A program made the position numbers and the translations under genes. A DNA stretch of 64,000 nucleotides, taken from the NCBI RefSeq assembly GCF_027257975.1, contig NZ_JANZKX010000003.1, positions 124,001 through 188,000 on the forward strand. Reading direction: 5' to 3'. Each line of letters starts with the position of its first letter. The first letter of the stretch is position 1. This DNA comes from Pelomonas sp. BJYL3. Its GTDB lineage: Bacteria > Pseudomonadota > Gammaproteobacteria > Burkholderiales > Burkholderiaceae_C. Under the pieces are notes generated by a model. It made no database searches, was not told the origin of the DNA, and saw only the letters and a program-made list of their open reading frames with translations. This document shows, piece by piece, positions 40,375 through 49,150 of the stretch.

Positions 40375-41478
40375 ATGTCCAAACCCTGCATCCATCTTGT
40401 CGCCGGCGCGCGTCCCAACTTCATGAAGATCGCGCCCATCGTCCGTGCCCTGCAGGCGGACGGCCGGCTGGCCTGGAAGATCGTGCACACCGGTCAGCAC
40501 TACGACCGGGACATGAACGATGTCTTCTTCGAGGAACTGGGCATCCCCCAGCCCGACGTCCGCCTGGGCTGCGGCGGAGGCAGTCATGCCGCGCAGACCG
40601 GCAAGATCATGCAGGCCTACGAGGACCTCGTGAACGCCGAGAAGCCCGCCGCCTGCCTGGTGGTGGGTGACGTCAACTCGACGCTGGCCTGCTCCGTCGT
40701 CGCCAAGAAGGCCTGCGTGCCCGTGGCCCACGTGGAGGCCGGCCTGCGCAGCGGCGACATGTCCATGCCCGAGGAGATCAACCGCCTCGTCACGGACGCC
40801 ATCTCCGACTGGTTCTTCGTCACCGAGCCCAGCGGCTACGAGCACCTCAAGCGTGAGGGCAAGGACATGTCCATCGTCTACGACGTCGGCCATGTGATGG
40901 TCGACAACGTGCTGTTCCAGGCCGAGAAGCTCAAGACCATGGACACCTCGGGCCTGGAGACCGATGCCTACAAGAAGGCCCATCCGCGCTATGGCGTGGT
41001 GACCCTGCACCGCCCCTCCAACGTCGACAGCGCCGAGGCCCTGGAGCGCATCGCCACCGTGCTGCGCACCGTGTCCGAGGAGCTGCCCCTGATCTTCCCG
41101 GTGCATCCGCGCACCCGGGCCAATATCGAGAAATTCGGCGTGGACCTGGGCCGCAATGTGACGCTGATGGGCCCGCAGGCCTACATGTCCTTCCTGCACC
41201 TGTGGAAGGACGCCGTGGTCGTGCTGACCGACAGCGGCGGCCTGCAGGAAGAGACCACCGCACTGGGCGTGCCCTGCATCACCATGCGCGAGAACACCGA
41301 GCGTCCGGTCACGGTCGACGAAGGCAGCAATGTGCTGGCCGGCACCGATCCCGCGAAGATCATCCCGCTGGCCCTGGACGCCATCCGCAACGGCGGCAAG
41401 CGCGGCCGCCGCCCGGCCCTGTGGGACGGCAAGGCCGCCGAGCGCATCGTGGCCATCCTGGCCGACAAGCTGCTCTGA
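40375..41478 (+). CDS. wecB: UDP-N-acetylglucosamine 2-epimerase (non-hydrolysing)
   Basis: WecB, 367 residues, interconverts UDP-GlcNAc and UDP-ManNAc in the cytosol. The GT-B-type fold signatures are present: GARPNFMKIAPIVRAL, VHTGQHYDRDMND, VVGDVNSTLA, HVEAGLRSGDMSMPEEINR, TLHRPSNVD, and LTDSGGLQEETTALGVPCI. Because no UDP-ManNAc dehydrogenase (wecC) is in the window, the product here is likely used as ManNAc, presumably by the WecG-family transferase two genes away. A terminator follows 22 bases downstream. Confidence 0.95.
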   Translation: MSKPCIHLVAGARPNFMKIAPIVRALQADGRLAWKIVHTGQHYDRDMNDVFFEELGIPQPDVRLGCGGGSHAAQTGKIMQAYEDLVNAEKPAACLVVGDVNSTLACSVVAKKACVPVAHVEAGLRSGDMSMPEEINRLVTDAISDWFFVTEPSGYEHLKREGKDMSIVYDVGHVMVDNVLFQAEKLKTMDTSGLETDAYKKAHPRYGVVTLHRPSNVDSAEALERIATVLRTVSEELPLIFPVHPRTRANIEKFGVDLGRNVTLMGPQAYMSFLHLWKDAVVVLTDSGGLQEETTALGVPCITMRENTERPVTVDEGSNVLAGTDPAKIIPLALDAIRNGGKRGRRPALWDGKAAERIVAILADKLL

Positions 41479-41499
41479 TCAAGCGTCTCCCATGAACAA

Positions 41500-41525
41500 G
41501 GGCCGCGCATCTGCGCGGCCCTTTT
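41500..41525 (+). terminator. Intrinsic terminator between wecB and the converging epimerase gene
   Basis: A perfect 9-base stem GGGCCGCGC/GCGCGGCCC with loop ATCT is followed by TTTT. On the opposite strand the stem is followed by TTGTT, so it may also stop the converging epimerase transcript. Confidence 0.8.
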
Positions 41526-41562
41526 CATTGGTGCGCCCCGACGGACCGGGGCCGCTGCGTGC

Positions 41563-42570
41563 TCAGACCTTGAAGTAGTCGCGGTACCAGGCCACGAAGT
41601 TGGCCACGCCCTGGGGCACCGGCATGGCGGGCTTGAAGCCGGTCCAGGCGGCGAGTTCCTCGACGTCCGCATGCGTGGCCGGCACATCGCCGTCCTGCAG
41701 GGGCATGAAGTTCTTCTGGGCCTCGCGGCCCACGGCCTGCTCGATGGCCTGGATGAAGTCCATCAGCTTCACGGGATCGTGGTTGCCGATGTTGAAGACG
41801 CGATAGGGCGCGTCCGAGCGGGCCGGGTCGGCCGTCATCGGGTCGTAGCCCTCGTCCGCCGTGGCCGGGCGGTCCAGCACACGCACCACGCCTTCCGCGA
41901 TGTCGTCGATGTAGGTGAAGTCGCGGATCATCTGGCCGTGGTTGAACACGTCGATGGGCCGGCCTTCCAGGATGGCCTTGGTGAAGAGGAACAGCGCCAT
42001 GTCCGGCCGGCCCCAGGGGCCGTAGACCGTGAAGAAGCGCAGGCCCGTGGTGGGCAGGCGGTAGAGGTGGCTGTAGGTGTGGGCCATCAGCTCGTTGGCC
42101 TTCTTGGTGGCCGCGTACAGGCTCACCGGGTGATCCACCCCATGGTGCTCCGAGAAGGGCATGCGCACATTGCCGCCGTACACGCTGGAGCTGGAGGCAT
42201 AGGCCAGGTGCTGCACACCGCTGTGGCGGCAGCCTTCCAGGATGTTCATGAAGCCGACGATGTTGCTGTCGATGTAGGCATGCGGGTTCTGCAGCGAGTA
42301 GCGCACGCCGGCCTGCGCGGCCAGGTGCACGACGCGGTCGAACTTCTCCTCGGCGAAGAGGCGGGCCATGCCGTCCCGGTCTTCCACCGACATCTGGACG
42401 AAGCGGAAGCCCGGACGGCCCTGCAGGCGGGCCAGCCGGTCACGCTTGAGCTGCGGGTCGTAATAGTCGTTCAGGTTGTCCAGACCCAGGACTTCGTCGC
42501 CACGGGCAAGCAGGATCTGGCTGACATGCATGCCGATGAAGCCGGCAGCGCCGGTGACCAAGACTTTCAT
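41563..42570 (-). CDS. UDP-glucuronate 4-epimerase family protein
   Basis: This 335-residue extended SDR has [53 protein letters not shown] and catalytic YAATKKANE. The [20 protein letters not shown] stretch and DNLNDYYD are hallmarks of the CapI/LspL-type enzymes that convert UDP-glucuronate to UDP-galacturonate. GGAG lies upstream of the ATG. It is inverted relative to its neighbours wecB and wecG and forms its own transcription unit. The UDP-glucose dehydrogenase that would supply UDP-GlcA is not in the window. Confidence 0.9.
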   Translation of the reverse strand: MKVLVTGAAGFIGMHVSQILLARGDEVLGLDNLNDYYDPQLKRDRLARLQGRPGFRFVQMSVEDRDGMARLFAEEKFDRVVHLAAQAGVRYSLQNPHAYIDSNIVGFMNILEGCRHSGVQHLAYASSSSVYGGNVRMPFSEHHGVDHPVSLYAATKKANELMAHTYSHLYRLPTTGLRFFTVYGPWGRPDMALFLFTKAILEGRPIDVFNHGQMIRDFTYIDDIAEGVVRVLDRPATADEGYDPMTADPARSDAPYRVFNIGNHDPVKLMDFIQAIEQAVGREAQKNFMPLQDGDVPATHADVEELAAWTGFKPAMPVPQGVANFVAWYRDYFKV

Positions 42571-42718
42571 TTCCACTCCGATAGCAACCAGCCCCTGCCG
42601 GCCCCGACACCGGGGTCCGCGCAGCGACGAATGGTCCGCATTGTCTGCGAAAGGACCGGCGGATTTTGGCGGCACAATCCACCCAATCGTGGGTAAACGC
42701 CCGCCCCGCTGCCCCTCC
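42571..42718. other. Divergent gap between the epimerase gene and wecG
   Basis: These 148 bases must hold promoters for both divergent genes. CACAAT at about 42673 is a possible -10 box for wecG, but no matching -35 was found. No hairpin terminator or repeat was seen. Confidence 0.35.
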
Positions 42719-43540
42719 ATGCTCGACACCCCCCCTTCCCCGTCCAGCATTGCGCCGCTGCAGGAGACGCAGCTGTTCGGTATCCGGCTCCATGCCGGCA
42801 CCCGGCAGGCGGCGGTCGACCGCACCCTTGAGCTGGCCCGCTCCGGCCGGGGCGGCACCATCTGCGCGGCCAATGTCGACATGCTCACCCAGGCCAAACG
42901 GCGGCCCGCGCTGGCCCGGCTGATGCAGGAGGCCGACCTGGTCCTCACCGACGGCATGCCCCTGGTGTGGGCGCTGCGCCGCTTCGAGGGTCTGCAGCTG
43001 GAGCGCGTCACCGGGCCCGGCCTCACGGTGGACTTGTGCCGCGAGGCAGCGCAGCAGGGGCTGGGCGTCTACCTCTTCGGTGGCACGCCCGAAGAGCTGG
43101 AGGCCATGGCGACCGCGCTCCAGACCCGATTCCCGGCGCTGCGCCTCGTGGGGCGGGAGTCTCCCCCGCTGTTGCCGCAGCAGCCTGCGCTCGACCCGGC
43201 TCTCGTCGCCCGCATCAACGCCTCGGGCGCCGCCCTGGTCTTCGTGGGCCTGGGCTGTCCCAAGCAGGAGTTCTGGATGCAGGCCCACCGCCCCCATCTC
43301 CAGGCCGTGTGCCTGGGCGTGGGCTATGCCTTCGCCCTGATCGGCGGCCTGCAGAAGACCGCCCCGCAGTGGATGCAGCGCCACGGGCTGGAGTGGCTGT
43401 TCAGGCTGGGGCAGGAGCCGCGGCGGCTGTGGCGGCGGTATCTGGTGGGGAACAGCCTGTTCCTCCTGTATTGCCTCAGGGCCAGCTGGCGCCCGCGGCG
43501 CCAGGTTGCCAGCAAGCCCAGGCCCGTCGACCCCGACTGA
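42719..43540 (+). CDS. WecG/TagA/CpsF family glycosyltransferase (GT26)
   Basis: This 273-residue enzyme of family GT26 usually transfers an N-acetylmannosamine-type sugar to the lipid-linked first sugar. Seen: [77 protein letters not shown], and [20 protein letters not shown], then [20 protein letters not shown], all classical for the family. Proximity of wecB suggests UDP-ManNAc as the donor; this is inference. It converges with the GT14-type gene. Confidence 0.92.
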   Translation: MLDTPPSPSSIAPLQETQLFGIRLHAGTRQAAVDRTLELARSGRGGTICAANVDMLTQAKRRPALARLMQEADLVLTDGMPLVWALRRFEGLQLERVTGPGLTVDLCREAAQQGLGVYLFGGTPEELEAMATALQTRFPALRLVGRESPPLLPQQPALDPALVARINASGAALVFVGLGCPKQEFWMQAHRPHLQAVCLGVGYAFALIGGLQKTAPQWMQRHGLEWLFRLGQEPRRLWRRYLVGNSLFLLYCLRASWRPRRQVASKPRPVDPD

Positions 43541-43581
43541 AGCAGGGCACCACCACGCTCCCGGCCTTCGCCCAGGACCTG

Positions 43582-44607
43582 TCAGCGGCCACCGGAGGCC
43601 GGCGCCGAGGCGCGCAGGCGCTCGTCGGCAGCGGGGCACGCCGAGCCGCCCGCATGCAGGGCGTCCAGGGCGTCAAGCAGCGAGGAGGACTGCGCCGTGT
43701 TCATCTTTCGAGCGAACAGCTCGGAGCGTTCGAGCAGCAGTGGCAGGGCGGCATGATCAAAGACACGGACCTGGTCCGGGTACTCGAAGTAGACGAGGTT
43801 CAGGAAGTCGGTCAGCGTCCGCCCCTGCGCGCTTTCCGCGCAACGGCGTGTTGTGTTCGCGGCAAAGCCCGAATTGAAGACCAGCGTGTGGAAGTAGACC
43901 TCGTCCGCAGGAAACACATGGCGGAACACGGCTTGCAGGGCGGGGTCGCCGCTGCGCTCCAGCAGGTGCCGGACGCAGGCATCGGTCAAGGCCCATTGCG
44001 CGCAGCCCCAGTGGAAGTCCCAGGACTCCGTGCCCACCGTGAAGCGCGGGGCCCTGATCCGGAGGTCCAGCAACCGGGTGAGCTTGTTCCAGATCTTCTT
44101 GAGCAGGTGGGGCCGGTCATAGAACAGCACGTACCGTGCCTTGGCGTAGGCCTCAAGAGAGGTGGCGGTGCTGACATTCCCGGCCCGGATGAACTCCGTG
44201 GCGGCATGCTGCTCGAAGAAGGCACGGATCTGGGCGTCGGGCTTGATGGGGTAGTCCGCCCCCTGCAGCAGCACGTAGCGCCTGAAGGGCCCGGCCTGGC
44301 GAGCTGCTTCCAGCAGTCGGCAGGTCGCCGTCACGGCGCTGAAGCCGCCCCACCAGACGGGCAGCGGATCCACCTGCCGCACGCCCGCAATGCCCTCCAG
44401 GGCCTGCCCGATGGCCACCCGCTGCGGAGACTTCGCATCCACATGCACGAACACCTCGCAGTCCGAGCCCATGCCCGCCAGGCGCAGGGCCAGGCGGCGC
44501 ACATGCGGGGCGTCCGTGTGGCAGAGGATCAGGAAGGCGATATTCCTGTCACCCGGGGTCTGCGCAGCTGGCAGGGGGTCAGGTCTTGCGTACGAGGGGC
44601 TGCTCAT
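43582..44607 (-). CDS. Core-2/I-branching-type glycosyltransferase (GT14)
   Basis: This 341-residue protein matches family GT14 (core-2/I-branching enzymes, beta-xylosyl or beta-GlcNAc transferases). Seen: IAFLILCHTDAPHVRRLALR, VFVHVDAKSP, WWGGFSAVTATCRLL, YVLLQGADYPIKP, WDFHWGCAQWALTDACVRHL, and PADEVYFHTLVFNS, which carries the catalytic Glu region. Its first about 20 residues (MSSPSYARPDPLPAAQ) precede the fold and are partly encoded by a copy of the 15-base motif. The ATG at 44607 overlaps the preceding GT stop (ATGA). It is the last gene of the leftward EPS run. Acceptor and sugar are unknown. Confidence 0.82.
   Translation of the reverse strand: MSSPSYARPDPLPAAQTPGDRNIAFLILCHTDAPHVRRLALRLAGMGSDCEVFVHVDAKSPQRVAIGQALEGIAGVRQVDPLPVWWGGFSAVTATCRLLEAARQAGPFRRYVLLQGADYPIKPDAQIRAFFEQHAATEFIRAGNVSTATSLEAYAKARYVLFYDRPHLLKKIWNKLTRLLDLRIRAPRFTVGTESWDFHWGCAQWALTDACVRHLLERSGDPALQAVFRHVFPADEVYFHTLVFNSGFAANTTRRCAESAQGRTLTDFLNLVYFEYPDQVRVFDHAALPLLLERSELFARKMNTAQSSSLLDALDALHAGGSACPAADERLRASAPASGGR
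44575..44589 (-). repeat. Copy of the GCAAGACCTGACCCC 3'-end motif inside the GT14 gene start
   Basis: A perfect 15/15 copy, 14 bases after the stop of the preceding glycosyltransferase gene and within the first codons of the GT14 gene, where it encodes ARPDP. This is the only copy that lies well inside a predicted coding sequence while still sitting just after another gene's stop. Confidence 0.6.
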
Positions 44608-45770
44608 GCCACGTCCAGGCTCTCGTAGATGCGGATCAGCGTCTCGTAGTTGCGGCTGGCCGACCAGTGCAGCTCGTAGTGCCGCCGGGCCTGGCGCCCC
44701 ATCTCGGCCAGCGCCCCGGCATGGGCCAGATGACGCTGGATGCAGGCCGCCAGCGCCTGGCCATTGCCAGGCTCGACCAGGTCACCGGTGAAGCCCGGCT
44801 CGACCAGCTCCGGCAACGCGCCCAGACGGCTGGCAATGACGGGCAGGCCGCAGGCGAAAGCCTCGACGATGGTGCGCGGAAAGTTCTCGAACCAGATGCT
44901 GGGCACCAGCAGGAGCTGTGCAGCCGCCATCTGCGCCTGCACCGCTTCCGCCGCCTGCGGCCCGAGGTAGCGCAGGCGGGGATGGGCCTCGACGAGGGGC
45001 CGCAAGGGGCCGTCGCCCACGACCGTGACCCGCAGCCCGGGCGGCAGGGCCTGCGCCGCCTCGATCAGCGTGCGCACCCCCTTCTCTTCCGACAGCCGGC
45101 CGACGAAGAGCACGCCGGAGCGCTCGAGCTCCGGCGGCCTGGGCAGGTCGACGAAATTGGGCTTCAGCACGATGCGCTCTGCCGGCAGGCCGCCCTCGAT
45201 GTACTTCTGGCGGGCAAATTCATTCAGGGCGATGTAGCGGCTCACCCTGCGCTGCCAGGTCCCCAGGGCGCGGTGCACGCCCAGCATCGCGCTGACCACC
45301 GCGGTCTGCGCCCTGCTGCCCCGATAGCACCCGTGCACCACGGCCGGCCACGGCGAGCGACCCACGCAGTCCTCGCAGACCCGCCCTTCGCGAAGCAGCA
45401 TGGCCTGGGGACACAGCAGGCGGAAGTTGTGCAAGGTCATGACCACCGGGATGCGATGCCGGTGCGCGACCCAGAAGACGGCGGGCGAGACCAGGGGCAG
45501 GGTGTTGTGCACATGGATCACGTCGGGGCGGTCGCGCTGGATCTGCGAGGACAAGTCCTGCACCGTGCTGCGCGACCAGACGGCCTGCAGCGCCAGTCCG
45601 GCCGGCGACTGTCCGCGCACCTCGTCGTTGTGCCGGAAGTAGGTCTGGACCTCATGACCGTGCTGCCGCAGCAGGGCCAGCTCGCTTTCGACGACGGCGT
45701 CCTCGCCGCCCCGCTGCTGGTAGGCGTTATGAACGAGCAGGACGCGCTGCAGAGTACCGGCACTGGACAT
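44604..45770 (-). CDS. Glycosyltransferase family 4
   Basis: This 388-residue GT-B enzyme starts MSSAGTLQRVLLVHNAYQQR and has the acceptor-side loop GGEDAVVESELALL. The donor-binding half has GVLFVGRLSEEKGVRTLIEA, VVGDGPLRPLV and the EX7E-type PSIWFENFPRTIVEAFACGL. It belongs to the GT4 family found in capsule and O-antigen loci; the sugar and linkage are not readable. The ATG at 45770 shares one base with the preceding GT stop, and its own stop overlaps the GT14 start. Confidence 0.88.
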   Translation of the reverse strand: MSSAGTLQRVLLVHNAYQQRGGEDAVVESELALLRQHGHEVQTYFRHNDEVRGQSPAGLALQAVWSRSTVQDLSSQIQRDRPDVIHVHNTLPLVSPAVFWVAHRHRIPVVMTLHNFRLLCPQAMLLREGRVCEDCVGRSPWPAVVHGCYRGSRAQTAVVSAMLGVHRALGTWQRRVSRYIALNEFARQKYIEGGLPAERIVLKPNFVDLPRPPELERSGVLFVGRLSEEKGVRTLIEAAQALPPGLRVTVVGDGPLRPLVEAHPRLRYLGPQAAEAVQAQMAAAQLLLVPSIWFENFPRTIVEAFACGLPVIASRLGALPELVEPGFTGDLVEPGNGQALAACIQRHLAHAGALAEMGRQARRHYELHWSASRNYETLIRIYESLDVA

Positions 45771-46912
45771 CACGCGCGCCCCATCATGGCCCGGTCGATG
45801 GCGGCGCAGAATCCCGCCGCCGCACGCTGGAAGCTCCAGCCCCCCACGAGCTCCCGGCTGCGTCGGGAGCAGCGCGCCCAAAGGGCCGCATCGGTGAGCA
45901 GCCGGGCACAGTGACGGGCCCACAGCTCCGCATCAAGCGGCAGGACGCAGCCGTTCTCGCCGTCGATGACCAGCTCATTCGCGGATCCCGCGGCTTCACC
46001 GATGAGTACCGGCAGTCCCGCCGCGCAGGCTTCGTTGGCCACCAGGCCCCAGGGCTCCCAGCTCGTCGGAAAGAGGAACAGGCGGGCCCGCCCGTAGTGC
46101 TGCGGCAGTTCCGCCTGCGGCCGGTAGCCCAGGAAGCGGACCTCGACCCACTCGGCCAGCGCGCCCGCCTGCCTTTGCAGCTCGGGCAGGAGCTCGCCCT
46201 CCCCCAGCACGTCCAGGCTCACCCGCCGCCCCAGCAGGCGGGCCGTGCGCTCGGCCACTTGCAGGGCGAAGACCGGGTTCTTGTGCGGGACGAGGCGTGA
46301 GGAGTAGAGGAGATCCGTCGTTCGGTCGGACTCGTGGGCGAAGCGGGCGTTGTCCACGCAGAGCCCGGCGACAAAGCACTGGGACGGCGGCACGCCGAAA
46401 GCCTCGAAGATCTGCAGGGAGCCGCGGCTGGCGCCGATGCAGGCCGCCGAGCGGCGCAGCACCCAGCGGCGCAGCAGGCGGTGCAGCCAGGTCAGGGACG
46501 CCTCCTGCCGCAGCGTGCCATCGGTCATCGCGACATGCCGCACCCGGTGCCGGCACGCCCAGGTGAAGGCCAGCAGATAGGTCGGCACATAGCCTGTCGT
46601 CACCAGGACATCCGGCCTGATGCCGTCCAGCAGCCTCCAGATGCCGGCATCGGCGTGGAGGAAGCGCTTGTCCCAGGCCAGATACCTGCCCCCCAGGTAG
46701 TGCACGGCATAGGGCTGCTGCGACTCGTCCTGGGTCTTGTCGATGTAGGCCCCGGTGCAATAGACCAGGTGCAGCTCCATGCGGCGCTGGCGCAGGACCT
46801 CGGCGTACATGGGTGAGCGGTAGGGCACGGGCGTGTTGGTGAGCACCACCACGCGCGGCGCGCGCTCCCCTGCCGGCTCGCTGGCCTGGGCTCGAATCAC
46901 TGGATCATCCAT
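45770..46912 (-). CDS. Glycosyltransferase family 4
   Basis: A 380-residue GT-B protein. The N-terminal half starts RVVVLTNTPVPYRSPMYAEV, a pattern of transferases in EPS loci. The C-terminal half has LLYSSRLVPHKNPVFALQVA, LDVLGEGELLPEL, FLGYRPQAELPQHYGRARLF, and FPTSWEPWGLVANEACAAGL with the EX7E motif. The ATG at 46912 (MDDPVI) overlaps the preceding GT2 gene by eight bases. Donor and acceptor are unknown. Confidence 0.87.
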   Translation of the reverse strand: MDDPVIRAQASEPAGERAPRVVVLTNTPVPYRSPMYAEVLRQRRMELHLVYCTGAYIDKTQDESQQPYAVHYLGGRYLAWDKRFLHADAGIWRLLDGIRPDVLVTTGYVPTYLLAFTWACRHRVRHVAMTDGTLRQEASLTWLHRLLRRWVLRRSAACIGASRGSLQIFEAFGVPPSQCFVAGLCVDNARFAHESDRTTDLLYSSRLVPHKNPVFALQVAERTARLLGRRVSLDVLGEGELLPELQRQAGALAEWVEVRFLGYRPQAELPQHYGRARLFLFPTSWEPWGLVANEACAAGLPVLIGEAAGSANELVIDGENGCVLPLDAELWARHCARLLTDAALWARCSRRSRELVGGWSFQRAAAGFCAAIDRAMMGRA

Positions 46913-47789
46913 GGCGTCGGCGGCGGAACAGCTGCAGGCACAGCCTGGCGTAAGGCCACGCAAAGTAGAGCGGCCAGCTCCAGCCCATGTGGCGGCGCGT
47001 GAAGTGCAGCCAGGACCGCCAGGGCAGGCCCTTGCGCTGCATCATCAGCTGCCAGCGCCGACGCCAGGGCAGGCGTTCGTCACGGTAGCCACCCTGCGCG
47101 GGATTGTCCGAGCAGGTCCCCAGAAAGCCCGGCGCCAGCCAGACCGGCACACCCAGTCGGCGGGCGCGCAAGGCGTAGTCGGTGTCGCCCATGGCGTGCT
47201 CGAACACGGGGTCCAGGTCACCCACGCGTTCGGCCGCGGCCTTGTTGACCAGCACGATGTTGCCATTCATGGAATCGCAGCGAAGCGGCTGCTCGCCGGG
47301 CTCCAGACCGATGAAGCGCGTCTTCGCCCAGCCGGTGCTCTGCCTCTCTCCGCCATAGCTCCTGCGGCCGGTGAGGGCGTCCTGCGTCGCACCGACGATG
47401 ATCAGCGCCGCTTGCCCGCTGTCCGCCGCACGGAGCTGCGCCTCGCAGGACAGCAGCGCCTGCAGCGCGCCCGGCTTCAGCAGCACGTCGTCATTGAGCC
47501 AGAGCTGGAAATCAGCCTCTCTGGCCCGCGGCTGCTGCTGGGCCAGATGCATGCCGCGGCACCAGTACAGGTCTCCCGGGGCACGGATGACCTGGATCCA
47601 TGGATGAGCGCCCTCCACCGCCTCGGCCGTGCCGTCGGTGCTGCCGTCATCGACCAGCACCGCGCCCAGCGCGATGCCCTGCGCCTGCAGCGCCTGCCGG
47701 TTGACCGCCAGCGTCTCCAGGCAGGCGAGGGTCTGGGCGCGGCGGTTGAAGCAGGTCATCACGACGCAAATGGACACCGGACTCTTCAT
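46905..47789 (-). CDS. Glycosyltransferase family 2
   Basis: A 294-residue GT-A enzyme. The start CVVMTCFNRRAQTLACLETL, the LVDDGSTDGTAEAV loop and the metal-binding LNDDVLL (DxD-like) are typical of family 2. The EHAMGDTDYALRARRLG stretch is the usual acceptor-site ED motif, in which DTD replaces the common E-D-D. It resembles rhamnosyl-type GT2 proteins, but the sugar is not established. It starts 10 bases after the hydrolase gene stop. Confidence 0.88.
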   Translation of the reverse strand: MKSPVSICVVMTCFNRRAQTLACLETLAVNRQALQAQGIALGAVLVDDGSTDGTAEAVEGAHPWIQVIRAPGDLYWCRGMHLAQQQPRAREADFQLWLNDDVLLKPGALQALLSCEAQLRAADSGQAALIIVGATQDALTGRRSYGGERQSTGWAKTRFIGLEPGEQPLRCDSMNGNIVLVNKAAAERVGDLDPVFEHAMGDTDYALRARRLGVPVWLAPGFLGTCSDNPAQGGYRDERLPWRRRWQLMMQRKGLPWRSWLHFTRRHMGWSWPLYFAWPYARLCLQLFRRRRHG

Positions 47790-47799
47790 GACCCCTCGC

Positions 47800-49149
47800 T
47801 CAGTTCCGGAACGTCAGGGCGACGGGTGATGCCCCCAGCCGCATCGCGCCTGCCTGTACCCCCGCCGTGACATCCGCCATGTCTTCCTGGAAGAGCGCCT
47901 GGACACTGTCTGCGGCGCGCCCCAGGCTGATTTCCCGCCACAGCGTCCGGAGCCGCAACTCCTTCTTTCCGGGGCGTTCATGCCATATCCAGACTTGTTG
48001 AAGGCCGGCCCGTTCGGCACGGCAGATGATCACGCCCGCGTAGGCCTCGCTCTCCCGGCATCCGCGGGGCTGCACACCGGTCAGCCATCGCTTCACGGCG
48101 AACCAGGCGGACAGAGCCGGCCGCGGGCTTCCATCCGGCTCGAAGAACCCAGTGTGGTCGTTGTCCCAGGCATAGTAGTAGAACGAGTCGATGCCGGACA
48201 TGGCCGTCACGATCACCTGTTGAGCCATGCGCGCGGCAGCGTCGCGGCCGGCTGATTCGTCAGGCGCATTCGAGTCCACCGGCGGGCCATCTGTCGCCAC
48301 CCCCGACTCTGTGTTCAGCAGGGCCAGGCCAGACAAGCCGCGACGGGCAAGCACCGCCCTGAACTCCAGGACATTGCGAGCAAGATCCTTCGTGCCCTGG
48401 GCATAGAGATGGCTGCAAAGCGCGTCGATGTACCTGCCGCCCCCCTTCTCAAGGTACAGGTCCAGGCGCTTCGCAGATCCCACGAAGCTGGGCGAGCACA
48501 GCAGCGTGGACGGACTCAGCTCATCGATGGCCTGCCGGACCACCCGGGTCATCTCCACCAAGGTTTGCGCGTCGCCGCTGTAGAAGCTGGCACGCTGGCC
48601 ACGGTCCTCGCGAAAGTCGGAGAAGTAGGGTTCGTTCCAGACCTCGACCATCCAGAGCTTGCCGCCATAGCGGCCCAGCACTGCACGGACATAGGCTTTC
48701 CAGTCGTCCAGACTACGTGGGGGTGCTGAGCACCCCAGGCCGTAGGGGCAGGGTTCATCGGGCCGCATGCTGGCCCACGCGGGTGTCATCCCGAACGGAT
48801 AGATGATGCGTGCGCCCCGCTGGGTTGCGAGCGCAACGTAGGCGTCCATGCGCGAGAAGTCGAACTCGCCGGGGCGCTTGTTGATGTCGAACCAGGTGAC
48901 GCCCGCATCCCACATGCGCATATTGGGCGGATCCTCCGCCCTGTAGGGAGAGGGACGCACCCGCGGCCCGCGCTCCACGCCTTCCAGGCGGTGCACATGG
49001 ATGCCGAAGAATTGCTGGCCAATCGGTGACTTGGCGCCTGAGGTCGCCAGCTGCCATACGTCGGCCGACATGGCGGAGCGCCCTTGAGCCGCAAGAAGCA
49101 GCAGCACGAAGGCCCAACGCAGACAGCGGAGCAGGGAGTGCAGCACCAC
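47800..49149 (-). CDS. Exported clan GH-A glycoside hydrolase-like protein
   Basis: A 449-residue protein with a signal peptide (LHSLLRCLRWAFVLLLLAAQ). The (beta/alpha)8 features of clan GH-A are visible: FFGIHVHRLEG, RMWDAGVTWFDINK, the acid/base Glu173 in MVEVWNEPYFSDF, and the likely nucleophile Glu281 in ALLNTESGV. The general look is of GH39-like beta-glycosidases. The GTG at 49149, one base after the wzy stop, is inferred. Lying inside the EPS run, it could trim or remodel the polymer in the periplasm. Confidence 0.75.
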   Translation of the reverse strand: MVLHSLLRCLRWAFVLLLLAAQGRSAMSADVWQLATSGAKSPIGQQFFGIHVHRLEGVERGPRVRPSPYRAEDPPNMRMWDAGVTWFDINKRPGEFDFSRMDAYVALATQRGARIIYPFGMTPAWASMRPDEPCPYGLGCSAPPRSLDDWKAYVRAVLGRYGGKLWMVEVWNEPYFSDFREDRGQRASFYSGDAQTLVEMTRVVRQAIDELSPSTLLCSPSFVGSAKRLDLYLEKGGGRYIDALCSHLYAQGTKDLARNVLEFRAVLARRGLSGLALLNTESGVATDGPPVDSNAPDESAGRDAAARMAQQVIVTAMSGIDSFYYYAWDNDHTGFFEPDGSPRPALSAWFAVKRWLTGVQPRGCRESEAYAGVIICRAERAGLQQVWIWHERPGKKELRLRTLWREISLGRAADSVQALFQEDMADVTAGVQAGAMRLGASPVALTFRN

Positions 49150-49150
49150 G

